5,241 nucleotides of DNA from Fimbriiglobus sp. (lineage in GTDB: Bacteria > Planctomycetota > Planctomycetia > Gemmatales > Gemmataceae), in assembly GCA_025352585.1 (NCBI GenBank), contig JANXTD010000699.1, positions 1 through 5,241 on the forward strand, given 5' to 3'. Numbering within the stretch: the stretch's first letter is position 1; each line of letters opens with the position of its first letter. Positions 1 to 5,241 of the stretch are shown here, piece after piece. The notes under the pieces are model-generated. The model searched no databases, was not told where the DNA came from, and saw only the letters and a list, made by a program, of their open reading frames with translations. The translations under genes were made by a program, and so were the position numbers.

Positions 1-14
1 CGCTCGCAGGCCCG

Positions 15-49
15 AAAAAACCCCCGGCTCACGCCGACGGCTCGCCGGG
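15..49 (-). terminator. Probable rho-independent terminator at the end of the minus-strand gene series
   Basis: Read on the minus strand, CCCGGC (plus 44-49) pairs with GCCGGG (plus 23-28). A small inner GCC/GGC stem (39-41 with 33-35) closes a three-base loop. The outer stem is followed by two G and then six T (plus 15-20 is AAAAAA). The hairpin starts about 12 bases after the methyltransferase stop codon, which is where an intrinsic terminator is expected. The outer stem is only 6 bp with an internal loop, so its efficiency is uncertain, and a competing fold with the CCCGGCG at 54-60 is possible. Confidence 0.65.
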
Positions 50-60
50 CAAGCGCCGGG

Positions 61-870
61 TCACGTCTTGCGGCGGATGTTCTTCAGCACCGTCAGTTCG
101 CCCGACAGCGTGCGGTCGGCGTCGTAGCCGGCCAGCGCGGAGTCGAGCGCGGCGACGCAGTCAGGGTCGTGCAACTCGGCGGCCAGGGTCCGCGTCGCGG
201 CCAGCCACGAAACGTCGCCGCGAAAAACCGTCGCCTCCGCCGCCTCGATGTCCATCTTCACGAGGTCGATCGTGTCGGCCCCGCAGTCGCGCAGCAGGTC
301 GTTGACGGTGACGCCGCGCAGGTCGGCCAACTCGCCGGGGCGGGTCGGGCGGACCTGGAACGACCACTCCGCGCCGTCGCGGTAGCCGCCGCGATCGACC
401 TTCAAATCAATCGAGGCGTCCCAGACGCCGGCCTGCACGAAGGTCACCTGATCGCCCCACGGCGCGAGGTTGCGCCGGGCGACGCGCAGGTTGCCGCCGT
501 CCGGCTCGACGAAGACGACCCTGGCGTCCGGGTAGGCGTGCAGCAGGAAGAAACTCGCCGCGCCGACGTTGCCGCCGAGGTCGAAGATCGTCCGCACGCC
601 CTCCTCGCGGCTCACGCAGTCGTGCTCGCGCCGGCCGAGAACCTGGCGGACGACTTCCTTGTCGCTGGTCCCCTCGCGGTAGTAGAAGGGGTGCCGGTAG
701 CCGCGCAAGTGCAGCGGCCACATCGGCGGCTTGGCCTGGGGGGTGCCGCCGACCAGCCCGCTCAGGGCCAGGGTCGCCGCCGGGCCGAACCCCAGCTCCC
801 GCGCGTTGGTCGCCGCCTGCCAGCGGAGGTGCGAAAAGGTCCAGCGCAGGTGGGCGAGTCGTTGGCGCAT
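61..870 (-). CDS. FkbM family SAM-dependent methyltransferase
   Basis: The 269-residue protein is predicted to be a cytoplasmic class I methyltransferase of the FkbM family, which transfers a methyl group from S-adenosylmethionine, often to a sugar hydroxyl in glycans or natural products. SAM-binding motif I is visible as IFDLGGNVGAAS (residues 95-106). The acidic end of strand 2 is VFVEPDGGN (119-127). The family hallmark near KMDIEAAE lies at 205-212; here the usual Gly of D-x-E-G-x-E is Ala. The N-terminal block RGYRHPFYYREGTSD (56-70) also resembles FkbM proteins. There is no signal peptide or membrane helix. The ATG lies 8 bp after the esterase stop codon and has no clear Shine-Dalgarno sequence, so translation is probably coupled to the upstream gene. 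The TGA is followed by a probable terminator. The family call is firm; the acceptor substrate cannot be read from the sequence. Confidence 0.88.
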   Translation of the reverse strand: MRQRLAHLRWTFSHLRWQAATNARELGFGPAATLALSGLVGGTPQAKPPMWPLHLRGYRHPFYYREGTSDKEVVRQVLGRREHDCVSREEGVRTIFDLGGNVGAASFFLLHAYPDARVVFVEPDGGNLRVARRNLAPWGDQVTFVQAGVWDASIDLKVDRGGYRDGAEWSFQVRPTRPGELADLRGVTVNDLLRDCGADTIDLVKMDIEAAEATVFRGDVSWLAATRTLAAELHDPDCVAALDSALAGYDADRTLSGELTVLKNIRRKT

Positions 871-878
871 GGTCGGCG

Positions 879-2477
879 TTACTTCGTGGTGAGCGGGGCG
901 TCGTCGGTGCGGAAGGGCACCGCCGGCAGGCCGGCCTTGTTGAAGAAATTCAGCGTCGGCTTGGCGAAGTTGGACCAGCCGAACCGCGCCGCGACCGGCT
1001 TCTCGACCTTGTCGCTGTGCAGCACGACCGTCTCGCCGACGACCGCCGCGGTGGCCGGGTGGAACACCTTGTCCTCGCCGGAGACCGCGAAGCCCGACAG
1101 CTCCTTCGAGTCGCCGGCGACGACCAGGCCGCCGCCGACGTGCGTGAAGCTTAGGACCAGTTTGTCGCCGGTGACGGCCAGGGCCTTGAACTCGGGGCCG
1201 GAGAACTCGACCTTCTCGCCGTAGGCGTCGGCGCGGGCCGCGAGCGCGAGCCGCTCGCCGACGACGACCTTGTTCTGCGGGTGGATGTCGGTCTCGTCGC
1301 CGACGTCGGTGATCACCGCGATGCCGACGTGCTTGAGCGCCTTGGTCGTGGCGAACTGGGCGTCACGCAGCTCGGCGTACTGCACGCCGTTGGAGTTGCC
1401 CTTGCCGTTGCCGTACGGGGCGAGTTGGACGATGTAGAACGGCAGTTCGCTGTTCCACTTCGCGCGCCAGTCGGAGACGAGCGCCGGCATCAGGGTGCGG
1501 TACTCCTTGGCGCGGCCGGCGTTCGACTCGCCCTGGTACCAGATCGCGCCCTTGACGGGGAACTTGAGCAGCGGGGCGATCATGCCGTTGTAGAGGGCGG
1601 TCGGGCTGTTCTGGTTGACGCCGTTCTCGCCGGGCTTGGCGGGGGCGCGGGGGGCCGGCTTGCCGTCGGCCTTGGCCTTGTCGGCGAGTTCCTTCCACTT
1701 GGCCACGTCGGCCTTGTACTTGGCCTCGACGAGCGCCTTGTCGGGGTTGGCCCCGACCACCTTGTCCACGGCCTCGACGTAATACTTCAGGCCGTCCTGG
1801 GCCGACAAGCCCTCGCGGCTGGTCCACGCCTCGGCGGGGGTGCCGCCCCAGTTCGACGAGATCAGGCCGACGGGGATTTTCTGGCTGGCGGCGATGTCGC
1901 GGCCGAAGACGTAGCCGACGGCCGAGAACTCCAGCGCCGTCTCGGGGGTACACTCGAGCCACAGGCCTTCGGTCTTGGTCGTGGCGAAGCCCGCCTGCGG
2001 CGTCGGCGACGGCTTCTTGGGCACGGTCAGCAGCCGGACCATGTCCGACTTGGCGGCGGCGGCGACCTTCTGGCCCATCCCGTCTTTGCCCATCTGCTTG
2101 ACCCGCCACTCCATGTTCGACTGCCCGGAGCAGACCCACACGTCGCCGACGGCCACGTCCTTGAGCGCGACGGCGTTGGTGCCCTTCACGTCGAGCGTGT
2201 AGCCGAGGCCTGCGGCCGGCGCGGCGACTTCGGCCGTCCAGGTGCCGTCGGCGGCGGCGACCGCGCTACCGGTGGCCGGCTTGCCGGCGGCGGCCCCGGT
2301 CGCGGTCAGGGTGACGGTGACCTTCTCGCCGGCCTCGGCCGTACCGAAGACCTTGGCCTTGGGGCCGCGCTGAAGGACCATGTGGTCGCCGAAGAGCGGG
2401 TGCAGCTTGACTTCGGCGGACGCGGCGGCGGGGCAGCCGGCGAACGCGGCGAGAAGGAACAGTTTCGTCAGGCGCAT
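879..2477 (-). CDS. Secreted sialate O-acetylesterase family protein (SGNH hydrolase)
   Basis: The 532-residue protein belongs to the sialate O-acetylesterase family, whose members remove O-acetyl groups from sialic acids or other acetylated glycans. An export signal is visible (MRLTKLFLL, then an Ala-rich stretch ending ASA at 19-21). A beta-rich N-terminal region containing HMVLQRG (32-38) precedes the SGNH domain. The nucleophile block is SGQSNM (117-122, probable catalytic Ser120). Further blocks are SNWGGTP (208-214), WYQGESN (313-319) and DETDIHP (394-400), the last carrying the catalytic Asp/His pair around Asp397 and His399. A Lys/Ala/Pro-rich helix and linker (about 245-285) interrupts the domain, as often in planctomycete homologues. 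I chose the ATG at 2477 because GGAG lies 9 bases upstream. An in-frame TTG at 2495 would add six residues but lacks a ribosome site. Cys15 in AFAGC comes close to a lipobox, so a lipoprotein is possible. Substrate may be plant or algal polysaccharide rather than sialic acid. Confidence 0.9.
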   Translation of the reverse strand: MRLTKLFLLAAFAGCPAAASAEVKLHPLFGDHMVLQRGPKAKVFGTAEAGEKVTVTLTATGAAAGKPATGSAVAAADGTWTAEVAAPAAGLGYTLDVKGTNAVALKDVAVGDVWVCSGQSNMEWRVKQMGKDGMGQKVAAAAKSDMVRLLTVPKKPSPTPQAGFATTKTEGLWLECTPETALEFSAVGYVFGRDIAASQKIPVGLISSNWGGTPAEAWTSREGLSAQDGLKYYVEAVDKVVGANPDKALVEAKYKADVAKWKELADKAKADGKPAPRAPAKPGENGVNQNSPTALYNGMIAPLLKFPVKGAIWYQGESNAGRAKEYRTLMPALVSDWRAKWNSELPFYIVQLAPYGNGKGNSNGVQYAELRDAQFATTKALKHVGIAVITDVGDETDIHPQNKVVVGERLALAARADAYGEKVEFSGPEFKALAVTGDKLVLSFTHVGGGLVVAGDSKELSGFAVSGEDKVFHPATAAVVGETVVLHSDKVEKPVAARFGWSNFAKPTLNFFNKAGLPAVPFRTDDAPLTTK

Positions 2478-2486
2478 GGGACGTGG

Positions 2487-2490
2487 CTCC
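2487..2490 (-). promoter_or_regulatory. Ribosome binding site deciding the esterase start
   Basis: The minus strand reads GGAG with nine bases before the ATG at 2477. No comparable purine run lies ahead of the in-frame TTG at 2495, where the upstream sequence is C-rich and T-rich. This supports the shorter protein that begins directly with its signal peptide. Confidence 0.6.
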
Positions 2491-2555
2491 GGCAAAAAAC
2501 GGGGGAGGGGTTCGGCGGGAGGGGCAGTTTAATCGACCGGCGGCCGGGGCAACCG

Positions 2556-3437
2556 TTAAATCCGCGCCGATTCCCGAAGTTTGGCCGCGAACTCGGCGTG
2601 CCCCGGCGACGCCAGCCCGAGTTGCAGTGCCGCCAGGACCGCCGCCATGTCGCCGCGCAGCATCGCCGGCTTGTCGAGCCACAGGCCGGGGTAGACGACG
2701 CTCTTGTGCAGACCGTCGGCGGGGTCGGGTTCGACGGCTACGTACTGGCCGTCGCGCAACGTCCACCAGTCGATGGCCTCGTCCTCGACGCGCCACAGCA
2801 CATACTCGGCGACGCCGTGCTTGAAGTACATTTTTCGCTTCGGTCCGGTGTCGAGGCCGACCGAACTCATCGCGACCTCGGCCACGAGTTCGGGCGAGCC
2901 GACGGTGTAGTTCTTGGAGTTGAGCGACGACTTGCCCCCGTGCGCCGCCGGAGTGGTCAGCATCGCGTCCGGTTGGAACACGACCCCCTTCCCGAACTGG
3001 ACCGTCGGGTTGTCGCTGCCCCGAACTTTTGGGGTGGCGCTCCGGTAGTTCCCGAGCCAGATGATGAGGTCGAAGTGCGGGTCGCTGTGAAACGCACTGA
3101 CGGGAGAGGCCATGAAAACAGTCCCTTCGACGAGTTCGGCTTTCTTGACGCCCGGCATCCGCTCGTAACGTCGCAAAAACTCCTCAGCGTCGAGTGTGTC
3201 GCCGTTTTCGAGCAGCGGCACCGCGGACCCATCGGCGTGGCCGTTGGCGTCGTAAACGAGTGGCAGTTGCGAGGCGATGTAGACAACACCTTCGATGAGT
3301 TCGGCCTTCTTGACATCCGGCATCCGCTCGTAGCGGCGTAGGAACTCGTCCGAATTGAGCCGATCGCCACTTTCGAGGAGCGGTGGTCCGGGCTTCGGCC
3401 GGCCGGTGTCGTCGCGGGTGGTAGCGGGTGAGGACAT
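2556..3437 (-). CDS. Uma2 family (DUF820) PD-(D/E)XK nuclease-like protein with duplicated N-terminal segment
   Basis: The 293-residue protein is of the Uma2/DUF820 family, which has a restriction-endonuclease-like fold; such genes are abundant in planctomycetes and cyanobacteria and their biological role is unclear. Probable active-site features are QPDAM (155-159, Asp157), the SPELVAEV strand (181-188, Glu183 and Glu187) and the Lys-rich KRKMYFKHGV (200-209), followed by EYVLWRV (211-217). The C-terminal tail VLAALQLGLASPGHAEF (267-283) is also family-typical. The N-terminal block LLExGDxL...EEFLRRYERMP.VKKAEL occurs twice, at residues 20-57 and 75-112. The second copy runs into the normal domain, so the first appears to be an addition. 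I chose the ATG at 3437 because AAGGGGG lies 8 bases upstream and the family similarity begins soon after; the reading frame stays open far upstream only because it shadows the DUF1501 gene. It lies 41 bp after the DUF1501 stop and is predicted to be cytoplasmic. Confidence 0.87.
   Translation of the reverse strand: MSSPATTRDDTGRPKPGPPLLESGDRLNSDEFLRRYERMPDVKKAELIEGVVYIASQLPLVYDANGHADGSAVPLLENGDTLDAEEFLRRYERMPGVKKAELVEGTVFMASPVSAFHSDPHFDLIIWLGNYRSATPKVRGSDNPTVQFGKGVVFQPDAMLTTPAAHGGKSSLNSKNYTVGSPELVAEVAMSSVGLDTGPKRKMYFKHGVAEYVLWRVEDEAIDWWTLRDGQYVAVEPDPADGLHKSVVYPGLWLDKPAMLRGDMAAVLAALQLGLASPGHAEFAAKLRESARI
3102..3380 (-). repeat. Two diverged direct repeats of 114 bp within the Uma2 gene
   Basis: Positions 3267-3380 and 3102-3215 align without gaps at a period of 165 bp (55 codons). 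By hand I count 84 identical bases of 114, about 74%. The longest exact shared run is 16 bases (CCGGCATCCGCTCGTA on the plus strand). The encoded segments share 27 of 38 residues. The spacer (3216-3266) may hold a further decayed part of the first copy, since its GHAD lines up with PHFD in the second copy after a one-residue gap. Confidence 0.85.
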
Positions 3438-3445
3438 CGGAGCAA

Positions 3446-3452
3446 CCCCCTT
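3446..3452 (-). promoter_or_regulatory. Ribosome binding site deciding the Uma2 start
   Basis: The minus strand reads AAGGGGG, eight bases before the ATG at 3437, inside the 41 bp gap after the DUF1501 stop. It is the basis for choosing this ATG within a frame that stays open for another 1.1 kb upstream. Confidence 0.6.
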
Positions 3453-3478
3453 GGTGAGTTCGGCCGGCGTGACCCATT

Positions 3479-4894
3479 CTATGATAACACTTCCGTCACC
3501 ACGCGGCCGGCCACGTCGGTCAGCCGGAAGTCGCGGCCGGCGTACTTGTACGTCAGCTTCTCGTGGTCCAGCCCGAGCGCCGCCAGGATCGTCGCGTGCA
3601 GGTCGTGCATGTGGACCTTGTTCTCCACGCCGAAGTAGCCGAAGTCGTCGGTCTTGCCGTACACCGTGCCGGCCTTGGTGCCGCCGCCGGCGAGCCACAT
3701 CGTGAAGGCGTGCGGGTTGTGGTCCCGGCCGTCGCCGCCCTGCGCAGTGGGCGTGCGGCCGAACTCGCCGCCCCACCAGACCAGCGTGTCGTCGAGCAGG
3801 CCGCGCCGCTTCAGATCGACGAGCAGCGCGGCGATCGGTTGATCGACTTCGCGGGCGTTCTTGGCGTGGTCCTTCTTCAAGTCGCCGTGCTGGTCCCACT
3901 TGTACGAGTGCGACACCTGGATGAAGCGCACCCCCGCCTCGGCGAAGCGGCGCGCCAGCAAGCACTGCCGGCCGAAGTCGTCGGTCGGGTCTTTGCCGAC
4001 GCCGTAGAGCGCGAGCGTCTCCTTCGACTCGGTCGTGAGGTCCATCACTTTGGGGGCGTCGGACTGCATGCGGAAGGCCAGTTCCATCGCGTCGATGCGG
4101 CCTTCGAGTGCGGCGTCGGCGGGGTTGGCCGCGAGGTGGTCGCGGTTCATCGCCGCGATCAGGTCGAGCTGGCCACGCTGGGCGGGGCCGTGCCACGCGG
4201 CGATGTCGGCGAACTTCACGCCCTTCACGGCCAACCCGGCGTGGCCCAGCGGCGTGCCCTGGTAAGCGGCCGGGAGGAACGAACTCGACCAGTTCGACAC
4301 GCCGCCGTGGCCCAAGTTGGGGCAGACGGTCACGAACCCCGGCAGGTTCTGGTTCTCGCTGCCCAGGCCGTAGGTCACCCACGACCCCATGCTCGGCCGG
4401 ACCAGGGTGTCGGAGCCGGTGTGCAGTTGCAGCAGCGCCCCGCCGTGGGCCGAGTTGTCGGCGTGGACGCTGCGGATGACGCACAGGTCGTCGGCGTTCT
4501 TGCGGACCTCGGGGAACAGGTCGCTGACTTGAATGCCCGACTTGCCGCCGGGCTGGAACTCCCACGGCGACTTGAGCAGGTTGCCCGTCGCGGCGAACTG
4601 CACCCGCGGCTTGGCCCCCGGAAACGGCTGACCGTGGAACTTCGTCAGCAGCGGCTTGGGGTCGAACGTGTCGACCTGGCTGGGGCCGCCGTGCATGAAC
4701 AGGAAGATGACGCGCTTGGCCCGCGCCTTGAAGTGCGGCGGCTTGGGGGCCAGCGGTGACGCCGCCTTGGCCGCGGCCGTCGCCCCTTGGCCCAGCAGCG
4801 ACCCGAGGGCGAGCAGGCCGAAGCCGTTGCCGGCGGTGCGCAGGGCGGCGCGCCGGGTGACGCCGGTGACCTCTTCGAAGCAGAAGCGCGGCAT
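3479..4894 (-). CDS. DUF1501 domain-containing protein with twin-arginine leader
   Basis: The 471-residue protein is of the DUF1501 family, related to the alkaline phosphatase/sulfatase fold and strongly expanded in planctomycetes; most members lack a demonstrated activity. The N-terminus carries a twin-arginine motif (TRRAALRTAG, 13-22), a hydrophobic stretch (FGLLALGSLLG, 25-35) and an Ala-rich end suited to cleavage near 40-45, so export by Tat is predicted. Family motifs in order are MHGGPSQVDTFDPKP (67-81), HADNSAHGG (144-152), DQHGD (334-338), GGEFGRTP (375-382) with GRDHNP (389-394), and MHDLHATIL (429-437). The His and Asp residues in these blocks are plausible metal ligands by analogy with alkaline phosphatases. 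Length and domain content look complete. The ATG at 4894 has GGAG six bases upstream. It is the first gene of the minus-strand series. Many planctomycete homologues sit beside a DUF1549/DUF1553 cytochrome-type gene; none is seen here on either side. Confidence 0.93.
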   Translation of the reverse strand: MPRFCFEEVTGVTRRAALRTAGNGFGLLALGSLLGQGATAAAKAASPLAPKPPHFKARAKRVIFLFMHGGPSQVDTFDPKPLLTKFHGQPFPGAKPRVQFAATGNLLKSPWEFQPGGKSGIQVSDLFPEVRKNADDLCVIRSVHADNSAHGGALLQLHTGSDTLVRPSMGSWVTYGLGSENQNLPGFVTVCPNLGHGGVSNWSSSFLPAAYQGTPLGHAGLAVKGVKFADIAAWHGPAQRGQLDLIAAMNRDHLAANPADAALEGRIDAMELAFRMQSDAPKVMDLTTESKETLALYGVGKDPTDDFGRQCLLARRFAEAGVRFIQVSHSYKWDQHGDLKKDHAKNAREVDQPIAALLVDLKRRGLLDDTLVWWGGEFGRTPTAQGGDGRDHNPHAFTMWLAGGGTKAGTVYGKTDDFGYFGVENKVHMHDLHATILAALGLDHEKLTYKYAGRDFRLTDVAGRVVTEVLS

Positions 4895-4927
4895 GACAAA
4901 CTCCGGGGCCGAGTCAAAACTGTTAGC

Positions 4928-4950
4928 CGCGGAGACGCAGAGTCGCGGAG
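4928..4950. repeat. Three tandem octamers, CGCRGAG plus one base
   Basis: CGCGGAG (4928-4934), CGCAGAG (4936-4942) and CGCGGAG (4944-4950) follow each other with a single base between (A, then T), giving an 8-bp period. From memory, runs of the CGCAGAGA type occur as dispersed intergenic repeats in many environmental bacterial genomes, including planctomycetes; I cannot verify that here. It overlaps the outermost pairing of the adjacent palindrome (GGAGAA 4947-4952 with TTCTCC 5064-5069). Confidence 0.55.
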
Positions 4951-4957
4951 AAGACCA

Positions 4958-5058
4958 TAGGAGTTACGCAGTTGGGACACTGGGCAAGGATTCAAGTTCA
5001 AAAAACGCTTGAAACAGCACTTCGCAAACTACCCAGGGTCCCAACTGCGTAACTCCTA
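4958..5058. mobile_element. Long palindromic element, possible MITE with TA flanks
   Basis: The arms at 4958-4978 and 5038-5058 are perfect reverse complements over 21 bases (GGAGTTACGCAG ... CTGCGTAACTCC). After one mismatch they continue for five more pairs (CTGGG 4980-4984 with CCCAG 5032-5036). The centre contains a further 6 bp stem, TTCAAG (4991-4996) with CTTGAA (5008-5013). The outermost bases of each arm are TA. If TA is read as a duplicated target site, the element itself is 97 bp with 19-bp terminal inverted repeats, as expected for a non-autonomous IS630/Tc1-mariner-type element. No transposase is encoded. Because it lies ahead of two divergent genes, a bidirectional terminator is less likely, but a regulatory cruciform or an RNA hairpin in the DUF1501 leader remains possible. 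Confidence 0.6.
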
Positions 5059-5177
5059 AGATGTTCTCCAGGTGACTCGACCGCTTGGCGGCCCAACGCC
5101 CTAGTAGCGCTGGACCGAATCGGTCTTCCGTCGCCGCCGAGATTACCCTATCTCTCCACGCCGTTGCCCATACTACC

Positions 5178-5183
5178 GGGGGA
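5178..5183 (+). promoter_or_regulatory. Ribosome binding site for the right-edge gene
   Basis: GGGGGA lies five bases before the GTG at 5189. This is a reasonable Shine-Dalgarno match in a GC-rich genome and is the main reason for accepting the GTG as a start. Confidence 0.45.
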
Positions 5184-5188
5184 TCGCC

Positions 5189-5241
5189 GTGGCACGCGTC
5201 GTCATCACCGAACGTCAACACGACCTCCTCGCGGAGATGAC
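5189..5241 (+). CDS. Start of an unidentified protein, truncated by the window edge
   Basis: The frame begins at a GTG and continues for 17 complete codons plus two bases to the window edge, reading VARVVITERQHDLLAEM (the first residue would be Met in the protein). An in-frame TAG at 5105-5107 and the absence of an ATG in between make this GTG the most likely start, supported by a ribosome site five bases upstream. A short beta-strand-like segment (ARVVIT) is followed by a helix-like one, which fits the beginning of a folded domain. I do not recognise the family from so few residues. It would be transcribed divergently from the DUF1501 gene and share its upstream region. Confidence 0.5.
   Translation, partial: MARVVITERQHDLLAEM

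Larger units (their letters stand above)
4895..5188. other. Divergent intergenic region with repeats
   Basis: This stretch separates the DUF1501 start from the divergent GTG-start gene and should hold both promoters. Next to the DUF1501 gene is its ribosome site (GGAG, minus strand, 4901-4904), then the octamer repeat and the palindromic element, which are listed separately. Between 5059 and 5177 I see no recognisable gene. Its base composition looks less GC-rich than the coding parts. I could not pick out a -35/-10 pair with confidence on either strand. Confidence 0.6.

Noticed and set aside
169..1224. Plus-strand open frame of 351 codons opposite the methyltransferase and the end of the esterase gene
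   Set aside because: It is antisense to clear FkbM and esterase motifs and its Ala/Val/Arg-rich translation carries no domain signal.
2478..2555. Possible terminator or promoter between the Uma2 and esterase genes
   Set aside because: A T-run (GTTTTTTG on the minus strand) is present, but it is preceded by C-rich sequence without a stable stem, and no convincing -35/-10 pair is seen.
1281..3341. Very long plus-strand open frame (686 codons) antisense to the esterase and Uma2 genes
   Set aside because: It lies opposite two well-recognised genes, its translation is low-complexity and rich in Gly, Arg and Val, and it shows no domain. In GC-rich DNA such antisense frames stay open by codon bias alone.
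3438..4565. Upstream extension of the Uma2 frame to a far longer protein
   Set aside because: The added part is an Arg/Pro/Gly-rich shadow of the DUF1501 gene in another frame. A good ribosome site and the family similarity place the start at 3437.
3563..4759. Long plus-strand open frame (398 codons) antisense to the DUF1501 gene
   Set aside because: It mirrors the DUF1501 coding frame, has no recognisable motif, and the DUF1501 motifs on the other strand are clear.
4895..5060. Promoter for the DUF1501 gene
   Set aside because: TTGAAC- and TTGAAT-like hexamers occur on the minus strand inside the palindrome, but no -10 box at suitable spacing is convincing, so none is annotated.
4964..5221. 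Minus-strand open frame of 85 codons in the divergent intergenic region
   Set aside because: It starts at a GTG without a clear ribosome site, runs through the palindromic element, overlaps the likelier plus-strand start at 5189, and has no recognised similarity.

Overview
The window most likely comes from a planctomycete of the Gemmata/Pirellula type. The reasons are the high GC content, a DUF1501 protein with a twin-arginine leader, a secreted sialate O-acetylesterase of the form common in that phylum, and a Uma2-family (DUF820) nuclease-like protein. This assignment rests on gene-family flavour alone, because no rRNA or marker gene is present.

Layout. Four genes lie head-to-tail on the minus strand. 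In order of transcription they are a DUF1501 protein (4894 to 3479), a Uma2-family protein (3437 to 2556), a sialate O-acetylesterase (2477 to 879) and an FkbM-family methyltransferase (870 to 61). The gaps are 41, 78 and 8 bp, and I see no convincing terminator inside the series. A nested hairpin followed by six T on the minus strand (15-49) lies just after the last stop codon and probably ends the transcript. To the right, a divergent intergenic region (4895-5188) holds a triple octamer repeat and a roughly 100 bp palindromic element flanked by TA that looks like a MITE. At the right edge a plus-strand gene begins at a GTG (5189) and runs off the window.

How the genes may work together. DUF1501 and the esterase both carry export signals and would act outside the cytoplasm, plausibly on sulfated or acetylated polysaccharides. 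The FkbM methyltransferase and the Uma2 protein are predicted to be cytoplasmic. Close spacing suggests co-transcription, but nothing in the sequence proves a common pathway.

The two most notable features are an in-frame partial duplication of the N-terminal region of the Uma2 protein (about 74% DNA identity by hand alignment) and the TA-flanked palindrome upstream of the operon. I do not see strong evidence for an entirely new multi-gene system.
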